64,000 nt of DNA from Deltaproteobacteria bacterium (GTDB lineage Bacteria > Myxococcota_A > UBA796 > CAJQPC01). Within the stretch, counting starts at the first letter, position 1. Every line of letters starts with the position of its first letter. The translations under genes and the position numbers were made by a program. Under the pieces are notes generated by a model that had not been told where the DNA came from, did no database searches, and saw only the letters and a list, made by a program, of their open reading frames with translations. Positions 1-8,009 of this stretch are shown piece by piece. The stretch lies in contig JADKFE010000013.1 in NCBI GenBank assembly GCA_016717595.1, positions 1-64,000 of the forward strand, given 5' to 3'.

Positions 1-11
1 GGCCTCGCGAC

Positions 12-110
12 TACTTCCACGCAGGGTCGGGTCACTTCCACGCTGGGCCTCGTCACTTCCACCGACGCCCCGCAGCTTCCACGCCAGTCGCGTGGAAGTG
101 TTTGGAAGTG
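12..110. repeat. Iteron-like array, 21-bp period, with inverted copies
   Basis: Four direct copies of a CACTTCCACGC-like word start near 12, 33, 54 and 74, spaced 21, 21 and about 20 bp. Two inverted copies follow immediately: GCGTGGAAGTG at 90-100 and TTTGGAAGTG at 101-110. Spacing of two helical turns puts all sites on one DNA face, as expected for cooperative binding by a replication initiator, partition protein, integrase accessory factor or repressor. The array lies just upstream of decayed mobile-element genes. Copies and spacing are seen; function is inferred. It begins at the window edge, so more copies may lie outside. Confidence 0.7.
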
Positions 111-410
111 ATTTCAGCCACTTCTTTCACTTGCCCCGGCTACGGTTTCGACGTGTCCCCGCCACCGCCAGTCTATGAGGTCCTGTCCGTCGCCCAAGCG
201 GCGGGCGCCTCCACCTGCGCGAAAGTGCCGCGCGGGCCTGGCTCGAAAGAACGCGGCACTCGTCGTCGGGTCCGGGCCGTGACCGTGTGTCCTGGCGGGC
301 GGTGCTTGATGAGATGGACCGACTTCGCCCCGCCGCTCCTGGCGGGGCCATCCCGCCGCCGCCCTCATCCAACACGAACCGGCCTCGCGCTGGTCTGAGA
401 GTCCATCTGA
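111..410. other. No convincing gene
   Basis: Short open frames on both strands here have no recognisable motif and look like GC-rich chance frames. The stretch separates the repeat array from the methyltransferase remnant and may contain its lost 5' flank or regulatory DNA. Confidence 0.5.
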
Positions 411-419
411 ACGTCGCCA

Positions 420-1757
420 CCTTCGCCGAGGATGCTGTCCTGTTCGCGGGTGCTGGCGCCGGAAGCTGCGAGGGAATCCGCCGGGCCACTGGCCGATCCC
501 CCGGCTCGCCGTCAACCACATTCGATCGCCCTGCGCGCCGCCGCCTGAATCACCCCGACGCAACAACTCTGAGAGGACGTGTTCAAGGCCCAGCCCTGGC
601 GCGTGTGGCCGCGTGACCGGCGGCTGCGTCTCCTCTGGGCCTCGCCGGACTGCACGGACTTCTCACGCCAAGGGCGAGGTAGGCCAGTCTCCGGCGGGCG
701 CCGCTCGCGCTGGCCTGGGCAGTCATCGACTGGATCGCGCAGGTGTCGCCTCAGATTCTCATTAGCAGAGAACGTGGGCGAGTTTCTTGGGTGGGGCCCG
801 CTTCGTAAAGACGGACGCCGCGACCCCGCCCGCGCTGGCGAGACCTTCGCCGAGTGGCTGTCGACGCTTCGACTCCATGGCTACCGCGCGGGGAGTGGCG
901 CCTCTTGCGCGCCTGCGACTACGGTGCCCCCACCATCCGAAAGCGTTTGTACCTGATCGCCCGGCGCGATGGCAAGCCGATCGCCTGGCCCGAGCCCACC
1001 CATGGGCCTGGGCGTATCCCCTACAGAACCGCAGCCGAGTGCATTGACTGGTCTATCCCTGGCCGTTCGATCTTTGATCGCCCAAAGCCGCTTGCGCCAA
1101 AGACCATGAAACGGATCGCGGAGGGGTCTGCGCCGGTTCGTGCTGGAGTGTCCCAGCCCTTCATCGTTGTGAACACGACCGGCAACCCGCCCACCCTCTA
1201 TCAGTCAGCCACTAAAAACGATCACCACCGGGGGGCATCACGCCCTCGTCGTCCCCTGGCTCCAGGAGACGGGCAATGGCGAGCGCCACGGACAGGCGCC
1301 CAGGGTGCGCGCCCTCGACCTCCCCGCACCGACGGTGACGGCGACGGGCAGTCAAGGCGCCATCGGCTGCGCGTGGCTGGCGAAGCACTACACCGGGGCA
1401 ACGGGCTCAGACCTGCGCGCTCCGTTGGGGACGGTGACGGCCCAGGATCACCACTCGCTCTGCGCGGCGTTCCTCACGAGCTACTACTCCGGCGGCGGGA
1501 CCGCCCAGGCCCTCTCCGATCCGATGGCCGCGATCGTCACCCGCGCCCGCCACGGCCTCGTCGTCGTCGAGCTTGGAGGGCAGCCCTATGCCCTTCGCGA
1601 CATCACGTTGAGGATGCTCACACCGCGCGAGCTGGCGATGGCGCAGGGGTTCGGGCCCGAGTACCAGCTCGTCGGGACGATCGCCCAGCAGATCGCCCAG
1701 GTGGGTAACAGCGTGTGTCCGCCGGTCGCTGAGGCGCTCGTCCGGGCGAACGTATGA
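420..1757 (+). pseudogene. C5-cytosine DNA methyltransferase, frameshifted remnant
   Basis: The order of methyltransferase motifs is preserved but split over all three frames. Motif I (LFAGAGAG) is near 440. An EDVFKAQPW segment is near 572, motif IV-like SPDCTDFSRQG near 643, and ENVGEF near 766. CDYGAPTIRKRLYLIARRDG lies near 911-970. The C-terminal motifs ITLRMLTPRELAMAQGF and QVGNSVCPPVAEALV run from 1600 to 1750. This matches phage-type Dcm proteins that methylate cytosine C5, with the catalytic Cys in SPDC. At least four single-base indels interrupt it, so no full product can be made as sequenced. It overlaps the next remnant by 4 bases. The indels could be decay or sequencing error; the family call is strong. 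Confidence 0.8.
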
Positions 1758-2652
1758 TCGCGGTCGAAGGCTTCGCCGGTACGCTCGCCGTGAGCCTCTA
1801 CGCGCTCACCCGCCACCTTAAACGGCCTTGTCGTCCGTTTGTCGGCTTCATGGGCTCTAAACGTCGTTGGGCGCCTCAGCTTGCCGCCGCCTTGTTCGGC
1901 GACGAAGACCCCGACGAGGTGATCGTCATCGACGCCGGGCCCTGGGGGGGATGTGTGGGCGGTGCTCGCCTCGGGCCAGCGCGGCGATGTGGTGAAGGCG
2001 CTGAAGGACTGGCGCGATCGGTCGCTGCCCGCTCTGGGAGGATCTCAGCAACACGGCGCCGTTCGCCGAGGCCAGGTAAGCGGGTGGCGCAATATCCTCG
2101 CGCTTCAGGCTCGTGTGTGCGGCTCGCTGCCTGTGTGGTGGCAGCCTGAAGGCCCCGTGCTTCGCCATGAGTCGGAAGGGCTACGAGACGCGGGCGTGGC
2201 AGCCAGCGCAGCAGATGCACGCGGCGCGGTGGACGATGGGTGAGCGTCGGGATGCGGTCGCTATGCGGACCAAAGCTCCAGCCGCACCGCACACGGGCGG
2301 CATGTTCCACGTTGACACCTTGATCGAGCGTGTCGCGGCCGTTCCCAGGGAAGTGCTCGCCCGTCTGACAGTCGTTCACGGCGACGTGCGCAGCGTCACG
2401 CCGATCCCCGGAGCGCGGGTGCTTCTCGATCCGCCTTACGTCGGTGCGCCGCTCTATGCCGCGTCGATGGCGCGTGCAGAGGTTTTGCGGCTGGCGTCGC
2501 GCTGGGCAACATCGGCCGAGCGTGTGCTGGTCTGCGAGGGCGAGGCGTTGCCGCTCGACGGCTGGGCCTCGTGGCATCTGGCGCCGCGTGAGGTCGTGAC
2601 AGCGTATGGTGTGCGTGAGGCTCCGCGGGCGCAGCTCGCCTTGTTCGGGTAA
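1754..2652 (+). pseudogene. N6-adenine DNA methyltransferase (D12-like), frameshifted
   Basis: The N-terminal segment from 1754 reads PFVGFMGSKRRWAPQLA, resembling the SAM-binding start of D12-class Dam enzymes. The C-terminal segment, in another frame from about 2160, keeps the catalytic DPPY motif (LLDPPYVGAPLY, about 2427-2460). Between them the reading jumps frame several times: near a seven-G run at about 1945, near 2031, and between 2078 and 2150. Segments such as VWAVLASGQRGDVVKAL and LPVWWQPEG can be joined by single-base corrections. It probably paired with the cytosine methyltransferase just upstream as phage or element protection genes. It is non-functional as written. Confidence 0.72.
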
Positions 2653-2799
2653 GGTCTTGTCGATGCCGACCGCCAAGCCAGCCCCGTCCACCTTGGAGAC
2701 CTTCGGATCCGTGCGATTCGGGGACCGCGGGAGAGCGACGGACGCTGGTACTGGCGCGCCCAGGTCTACGACGGGGGCCATGAGGCGACGGCCTGGACG

Positions 2800-3753
2800 A
2801 TGTGGGCCTCGCGGGGTGAGGTCGAGCTGCGCGCCGCCAAGGAGCTGATCGCGCCGACGGTGAAGGCCACGCCGCCCCCGCCCACCGTCGGCGATGTGCT
2901 GGACTGGTGGCTCGCGATGAAGGAGGCCGATCCTCACCTCCGCGACAAGAGCAAGGCCGCGTATCGTCAGGTGGCGGTCTGGCTGGTTGTCCAGCTCGGG
3001 CGCCTGGAGCCTCACGAGATCAGCGCCGAGATGTTGCGGCGCCTGGTGGCCGAGGCCGGTCTGGCGCCGATGACCCTACGCCAGCGCTTCGGGATCCTCT
3101 TTCAGGCCCTGCGCTCGGCTGAGGCCGAGAAGATCATCCCGTCGGCGCCGAGCCCACCGCGGCGGCTGGTCGGGGACACCCGCGCCAGGAAGAGGGCGAC
3201 GCCGACGCGCCAGGAGATCGCCGAGGTGATCGCCCAGCTCCCAGACGACTGGGTAAGGATGGCGGCGCGCGTCCTGGCTGCGACGGGCATGAGGCCGGGC
3301 GAGCTGGCCTCGGCGAAGGTGAGCGCCTGGGACGGGGCCCGCCTGCACGTCGATGGCAAGACCGGCCCGCGCTCCGTGCCGGTGCTGGGGCCCGTCGCCT
3401 CGGCGCTCACCGCCTGGGTCCAAAATCGAGCCCCCGACGAGTACCTCCTGGGAATCTCGCCAACGACGATCGGCCGGCGGCTGGGTGAGGGGCTGCATGA
3501 GGCCGGCGCGGCGGTCGGCCTGCCTCACCTCACACCCTACGGCCTACGCCGCGCCGCGGTGCGCTCGCTCCTGAAGGCGGGCGTCGACGTGCGCACCGCC
3601 GCCGATGTGATGGGCCACAGCCCCGCCGTCATGCTGGCGGCCTACGCGGAGAGCGACGACGCCGACCGTGAGGCCGCGGTGCGCCGGGCTGGCTTGGGTG
3701 AGGAGCTCGCGGCGCCGAGCCGGATCGTCAAGCTCGCCCCTCGCCAGGGATAG
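2800..3753 (+). CDS. Tyrosine recombinase / integrase, 5' end frameshifted
   Basis: An N-terminal SAM-like core-binding domain (TVGDVLDWWLAM...) is followed by the catalytic domain. Visible catalytic features are the first Arg in ATGMRPGELAS, the second Arg in PYGLRR (Tyr replaces the usual His of HxxR), the His of MGHS and the nucleophile Tyr in LAAYAE near the C-terminus. The first in-frame ATG is 2800. The same frame upstream still encodes sensible integrase sequence (DGRWYWRAQVYDGGHEA) back to about 2700 with no start codon. An ATG at 2663 in the next frame would give a natural N-terminus if one base were corrected near 2695. It is likely the integrase of the element holding the two methyltransferases. 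Confidence 0.82.
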   Translation: MWASRGEVELRAAKELIAPTVKATPPPPTVGDVLDWWLAMKEADPHLRDKSKAAYRQVAVWLVVQLGRLEPHEISAEMLRRLVAEAGLAPMTLRQRFGILFQALRSAEAEKIIPSAPSPPRRLVGDTRARKRATPTRQEIAEVIAQLPDDWVRMAARVLAATGMRPGELASAKVSAWDGARLHVDGKTGPRSVPVLGPVASALTAWVQNRAPDEYLLGISPTTIGRRLGEGLHEAGAAVGLPHLTPYGLRRAAVRSLLKAGVDVRTAADVMGHSPAVMLAAYAESDDADREAAVRRAGLGEELAAPSRIVKLAPRQG

Positions 3754-3824
3754 GCCGCCCGCACAGCGACCCGCACAGCGCTCCCACGATCGCGTCGGGG
3801 AGGGCATGACACCTAACCAAGCTC

Positions 3825-4823
3825 GTGTTCAGCGAGCCCTCCGAGCTCGCGCCGGTCCTGCGTGCGCTCTTGCCGCCGTCTGTGGCCGCGCGCCTCGACC
3901 TCGCCCAGCTCAGCCCCGCGCCGACGGAGCAGCTCGACGGCGATCTCCGAATGCGCGCCCCGGACCTGCTCTACCGCGCGCCGTGGCGTGGGGGTGGCCG
4001 GGCCGAGGTCGTCTTCATCCTCGAGCACCAGTCGAGCCCCGACCCGTCGATGCCCCTGCGCGCCCTGCGCACCACCCTACGAATCTGGGATCAGACGGAG
4101 GGTCCACGCCTGCCGATGGTCGTGGCCTTACTCATCGCCCACGGCGCGAAGCCCTGGACCGCGCCCCTCCACGTCTCCGAGCTCTACGACGCGCCTGCCG
4201 AGGCCGTCGAGGGACTACGCGGCGCCCTCCCCGAGCTGGGTCTGGTGCTGCAAGACCTCGCCATCACCCCCGATGAGGCCATGCCCGGCGAAGGCGGCGG
4301 CAAGCTCGCCCTGATCCTCCTGCGCCACGCCCACAAAGGCAACGTCTGGGATGCGCTTGAGGCGAATGTCCACCTGTTCGCGGAGGCCGTGAAGCGCCTG
4401 GGTGACAGCCGCGCCGTGGGTCTGTTAACCTATGCGATGCACGTCAGCGACGTCCCTTGGGAGCGCAGGCTCGCCGCGAAGATCCTGCCCCTCCTACAAC
4501 CCCCAGAGCGAGAGGTGATCGTGGGCTACGCAGACCGACGTTTTGAAGAAGGTTTCGCGCTCGGTGAGCTCCAGGGTAAAGAAGGTGGCATCGCCATTGG
4601 GGAGCTGCGCATCACCATTGGGGAGCTCCGCGGGGAGCTGCGCGCCCGCCGACAGCTCGTGGCGCAGCTTTATCGCCAACGTTTTAAGTCTTTCACCCCG
4701 GCGCACGAGGCCGTGATCTTAAACGCCTCCCCGGACGTGCTCGAGATCATGGTCAACAGCCTCTTCATCGTCGAGCACCCAGACGAGCTCCTCAGCGCCA
4801 CCGCTACCGACGATGCGAGGTGA
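3825..4823 (+). CDS. Rpn/YhgA-like PD-(D/E)XK nuclease family protein
   Basis: A 332-residue protein with the Rpn (transposase_31) fold signature: a substrate-binding start, APDLLYRA, then VVFILEHQSSPD with the Glu-X-Gln that stands in for the (D/E)XK catalytic pair, then MPLRALRTTLRIWDQ. Rpn proteins are DNA endonucleases that promote RecA-independent recombination and are often phage-defence or mobile genes. The C-terminal third carries short IGELR repeats followed by a conserved helical tail. Its last 100 codons are duplicated immediately downstream. The start at 3825 follows a 70-base gap after the integrase. Confidence 0.75.
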   Translation: MFSEPSELAPVLRALLPPSVAARLDLAQLSPAPTEQLDGDLRMRAPDLLYRAPWRGGGRAEVVFILEHQSSPDPSMPLRALRTTLRIWDQTEGPRLPMVVALLIAHGAKPWTAPLHVSELYDAPAEAVEGLRGALPELGLVLQDLAITPDEAMPGEGGGKLALILLRHAHKGNVWDALEANVHLFAEAVKRLGDSRAVGLLTYAMHVSDVPWERRLAAKILPLLQPPEREVIVGYADRRFEEGFALGELQGKEGGIAIGELRITIGELRGELRARRQLVAQLYRQRFKSFTPAHEAVILNASPDVLEIMVNSLFIVEHPDELLSATATDDAR

Positions 4824-5085
4824 TCGTGGGCTACGCAGACCGACGTTTTGAAGAAGGTTTCGCGCTCGGTGAGCTTCAGGGTAAAGAAGGTGGCATCGCC
4901 ATTGGGGGGCGCGGGGAGCTGCGCGCCCGCCGACAGCTCGTGGCGCAGCTCTATCGCCAACGTTTTAAGTCTTTCACCCCTGCGCACGAGGCCGTGATCT
5001 TAAACGCCTCCCCGGACGTGCTCGAGATCATGGTCAACAGCCTCTTCATCGTCGAGCACCCGGACGAGCTCCTCAGCGCCACCGC
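4512..5085 (+). repeat. Tandem duplication of the Rpn 3' end
   Basis: Bases 4512-4804 and 4817-5085 are near-identical direct copies, starting GAGGTGATCGTGGGC in both. Offset is 305 bases at the left end and 281 at the right, so the second copy lacks 24 bases (8 codons) inside the IGELR repeat region. Only a few point differences are visible, implying a recent event. Confidence 0.92.
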
Positions 5086-5092
5086 CGTCTGA
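4820..5092 (+). pseudogene. Duplicated C-terminal fragment of the Rpn-like gene
   Basis: A 90-codon open frame starting with GTG at 4820 repeats the C-terminal helical tail of the preceding gene. GTGA overlaps that gene's stop, so it could be translated by coupling. It lacks the nuclease core. It ends LLSATAV while the upstream copy ends LLSATATDDAR, so the original gene end is probably this downstream one. Either a recombination by-product, or a free helical tail that could assemble with the full protein, as internally initiated Rpn products are known to do. Confidence 0.7.
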
Positions 5093-5186
5093 GTCAGGGC
5101 CTTGGTCAAACTCCAGGCGCGCAGCCTCGCTCAGGGCGCGCGCCACCTCCTCATCCACGGCGCCAAGCGCAGGTTAGTGTTGCGGC

Positions 5187-5708
5187 GTGCGCGCACCCCA
5201 GACCCCCATCGGCCGCGGCCTGCTCTCCTTCACCCTCAGCCTGATGCTGCTGATCGTGGTGGATTATGTCGCGCCCGACGGCGACAGCGCCACCACCCGC
5301 GTCCCCGGCGGCGGCGCGGTGCTCAGCTGGCTGCACCTCAAGCAGCGCTGGAACATGTTCAGCGATCCCGGCCCCCGCGGCGCCTTCGTGGAGAGCCTCG
5401 GGCTCACCGCCGATGGCCGGACGCTCCACATCATCCCGTCGATGGAGCCCCCCGAAGGCCCCTTTCTGCGCCTGAGCTATGACCGTATGCTCAAGATTCA
5501 CAACGCCTTAGGCAACGAGAAGCCGGGGTCGAAGGTCTCCAGACGCTACGCGCGTTGGCTCTGCACCCAGAGCGCTGAGCCCCTCGTCAGCGCCCAGGTC
5601 GTGAAGGTGGCGCTCAAGCGCCCGACGATGGCCGAGTGGCGTGGCGACCCCAACGCCGTGACCGAGAAGACCCGGTCACTGCTGGCGGAGGCCTCGTGCG
5701 CGCCCTGA
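5187..5708 (+). CDS. Membrane-anchored partner of HTTM protein
   Basis: A 173-residue product, GTG start, with one N-terminal membrane segment (about residues 11-27, LLSFTLSLMLLIVV) and an extracytoplasmic domain. The segment LKQRWNMFSDPGP resembles the periplasmic tail usually fused to the C-terminus of HTTM/vitamin-K-carboxylase-like proteins, where W-x-MFSP-x-P follows the last helix. The next gene overlaps it by 13 bases and is the HTTM domain itself, so the two are probably a split pair acting in one complex. Exact substrate is unknown. Confidence 0.6.
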   Translation: MRAPQTPIGRGLLSFTLSLMLLIVVDYVAPDGDSATTRVPGGGAVLSWLHLKQRWNMFSDPGPRGAFVESLGLTADGRTLHIIPSMEPPEGPFLRLSYDRMLKIHNALGNEKPGSKVSRRYARWLCTQSAEPLVSAQVVKVALKRPTMAEWRGDPNAVTEKTRSLLAEASCAP

Positions 5709-6565
5709 TCTCCGCCTGGGACCAGTTCTGGTTCGCGCCCCTCGACCCGCGGGTGCCGGCGGCGCTGCGCATCGGCTACGGTCTGCTCGGCCTGTGGAGC
5801 TACGCCGCGCTCTGGCCCACTCTGGCCTGGTCCCTCGCCGACGGCGGCCTCGGCTTAGGGGTCGGCAAAAGCGGCCCCGACGTCGTCAACCTCCTCGCCA
5901 ACCCCCTGTGGTCGATCACGACCCTGGGCGAGGTGCAGGCGGCGTTTTTGGTGTGGATGGCCTGCTTCGTGGCCCTGGTGCTCGGGGTCGGCGGGCGCCT
6001 GCCGATGCTCGGCGCTTGGCTGGGGATCGTCACCTTAGGCGAACGAAACCCCCTGCTCATCGACGGCTCCGACGGCGTGCTGCGGGTGTTGGGCCTGTGG
6101 ATGTTGTTCTTGCCGCTCAACGCGGTCTGGTCGTTGAGCCGCCCCGACCCCAACGCGGCGACGGTGGAGCACACCCGCTGGCCTCTGCGCATGATGCAGC
6201 TCCAGGTCTGCATCATCTACGTCAAGACCGGCCTGATCAAGGCGCTCTACCCCTCTTGGCAAGAGGGCACGGCGGTGTTCTACGCCATGGCGAGCCCCAA
6301 GTATTGGCGGTTCCCCATGGAGGAGATCTTAGCGAACCCGGCGTTTCAGGGCTTCACCGTGCTCGCCACCTACGCCACGCTGGTGTTTGAGCTAGGCTTC
6401 CCCCTGGTGTTTGTGCCGCGGCTGCGGCGGCTGTGGCTGACCTTGGGCCTGGGCCTACACCTCGGCGTGTTCGCCTTCTTGAGCCTCGGCGCCTTCTCGG
6501 AGGTCATCCTGTGGAGCTATCTCGCGTTTGTGGTCTTCCCGCCTTCGCGGCGGCCCTCGCCCTGA
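5696..6565 (+). CDS. HTTM (vitamin K gamma-carboxylase-like) membrane protein
   Basis: Polytopic membrane protein of about 289 residues. A GTG at 5696 inside the upstream gene's end fits better than the more distal ATG at 5636, because the protein then begins at ALISAWDQFWFAPLDPRVPAALRI, the usual HTTM start. Later conserved pieces include LLIDGSDGVLRVLGLWMLFLP, MMQLQVCIIYVKTGLIKA and SPKYWRFP. HTTM proteins resemble the membrane part of gamma-glutamyl carboxylase; most bacterial members have no proven reaction. Translation is likely coupled to the preceding gene. Confidence 0.8.
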   Translation: MRALISAWDQFWFAPLDPRVPAALRIGYGLLGLWSYAALWPTLAWSLADGGLGLGVGKSGPDVVNLLANPLWSITTLGEVQAAFLVWMACFVALVLGVGGRLPMLGAWLGIVTLGERNPLLIDGSDGVLRVLGLWMLFLPLNAVWSLSRPDPNAATVEHTRWPLRMMQLQVCIIYVKTGLIKALYPSWQEGTAVFYAMASPKYWRFPMEEILANPAFQGFTVLATYATLVFELGFPLVFVPRLRRLWLTLGLGLHLGVFAFLSLGAFSEVILWSYLAFVVFPPSRRPSP

Positions 6566-7491
6566 GCGCCTGCGCCAAGGAGGGCCCGGCCCCTCGGTAC
6601 TCCCACGTCGCCGCGCTCACCGCCGACGGCGAGGCCCTCTGTGTGGCCGGGGGCGCGGGCGGGGACGGCCGACGCCCCGACGCCTGGTGTTTTGACCTCG
6701 CCCGAGGCCGCTGGGAGGAGGTCACGCCGCCCCCGGCGCCGATCTTCCGCGCCTGCCATGTTCAGACCGCCGAGGCCGCGTGGATCGTCGGCGGCGCGGA
6801 CGCCGAGGGGGAGCCCGTCGACACCGTCTGGCGCTGGGATCTCGCCGATCTCACCTGGGAGGAGCGCTCCCCCGAAGGTTTCCCGCCGCCGCGCCGGGTG
6901 AAGGCCGGCTGCACCCTCGACGGTGAGCGTATGCTGCTCGGCGGCGGGCGCATCGGCGACGGCGACGAGCAGCAGCTCTACGGCGACCTCTTCGCGCTCA
7001 ACCTCACCACGCTCACCTGGGAGGAGCTGCCCCAGCTCCCCGACCCCATCCAGCGGCAGGCCATGGCGCCGATGGGCGACGGCACCTTGGCGATCCTCGG
7101 GGGCATCGACGCCGAGGGCGAGCGCCTGGCCACGCTGCTGCTGGGCGACCCCGACCGCGGCCAGTACACTGGCTACTTCTCCAGCGGCGAGGCCCCGGAG
7201 CGCCGCGCGAGCCACACCCTCGTCCCCGCGCCCGGCGGCGCCGTCGTGGCCTGGGGTGGGCACCCCACGGACACGGCGCTGTGGCGCTACGACGGCGTCG
7301 GCTTCACCCACAGCGACGCCGGGGAGGAGGCCCCCTCCGCCCGAGACGCCCACGCCACGGCCCCCAGCGCCGATGGCGCCGCGCTCTACCTCATGGGCGG
7401 CGATCCCTTCGTAGACCTCGACGACCCCTTCCTCAGCGACCTCTGGCGCGCCGACCTCACCACGCTCACCTGGGAGCGCCTTCACCCCTGA
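6511..7491 (+). CDS. Kelch-repeat lipoprotein
   Basis: A GTG at 6511 gives a signal peptide with lipobox (ALALSAC, Cys about residue 21); it overlaps the HTTM gene by 55 bases. The mature protein is a beta-propeller-like chain of about six Kelch blades, each with Gly-Gly and an aromatic pair: RYSHVAAL...VAGGAGG...WCFDLARGRWEEV, WIVGGAD...VWRWDLADLTWEER, LLGGGR..., AILGGID..., AWGGH... and LMGGDP...DLWRADLTTLTWERL. It probably sits on a membrane face and binds protein or glycan; the ligand cannot be read. Operon with the HTTM pair is likely. Confidence 0.75.
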   Translation: MELSRVCGLPAFAAALALSACAKEGPAPRYSHVAALTADGEALCVAGGAGGDGRRPDAWCFDLARGRWEEVTPPPAPIFRACHVQTAEAAWIVGGADAEGEPVDTVWRWDLADLTWEERSPEGFPPPRRVKAGCTLDGERMLLGGGRIGDGDEQQLYGDLFALNLTTLTWEELPQLPDPIQRQAMAPMGDGTLAILGGIDAEGERLATLLLGDPDRGQYTGYFSSGEAPERRASHTLVPAPGGAVVAWGGHPTDTALWRYDGVGFTHSDAGEEAPSARDAHATAPSADGAALYLMGGDPFVDLDDPFLSDLWRADLTTLTWERLHP

Positions 7492-7511
7492 GCCGGGTGT
7501 ACACTCACGGC

Positions 7512-8009
7512 ATGATCTCCGCCCTCCTCCTGCTGAGCCTCACCGACGCCCGCGCCGACGACCCCAAGTGGACGCTCACCGTCGATCCCCTCACCCTCGC
7601 CATCGGCTTCGCCCACCTTCAGGTCGAGCGCGCCTTTGGCGACCGGCTCTCGATCTACGCCACCCCCAGCTTACGCCTCTACGACGGCATCCTCGTGGAC
7701 GTGAACGGCCCCTATCGTGGCCTGGGCGGCGAGGTCGGCGGCCGCTTCTTCCTCCGCGGCGAGGCCCCCGAGGGCCTGTGGTTGATGGCCCGGGGCACCC
7801 TGGCCCGCGTGAACACCACCGAGACCTCCGAGCCCGTCGTCACCCTGGGCGCCTACACCAGCGGCCTCGTCGGCGCGACCTGGATCCTCGGCCCCGGCCT
7901 CACGCTCTCCGGCGGCGCCGGGGTCTCGTGGTTTCGCTACGGCGTGGCCGACTACGGCGTCTACGGCGTGGCCCCGGCGGCGCACACGGCGGTGGGGTGG
8001 GCGTTTTAG
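7512..8009 (+). CDS. Small exported beta-strand-rich protein
   Basis: A 165-residue protein with a short signal peptide (MISALLLLSLTDARADD) and alternating strands ending in an aromatic residue (HTAVGWAF), the usual signature of an outer-membrane beta-barrel. No family was recognised. Its last 110 bases overlap, on the opposite strand, the 3' end of the OmpA gene, so the two genes converge. Confidence 0.6.
   Translation: MISALLLLSLTDARADDPKWTLTVDPLTLAIGFAHLQVERAFGDRLSIYATPSLRLYDGILVDVNGPYRGLGGEVGGRFFLRGEAPEGLWLMARGTLARVNTTETSEPVVTLGAYTSGLVGATWILGPGLTLSGGAGVSWFRYGVADYGVYGVAPAAHTAVGWAF

Noticed and set aside
12..110. CRISPR array
   Set aside because: Repeats are about 11 bases, spaced every 21, with inverted copies and no cas genes.
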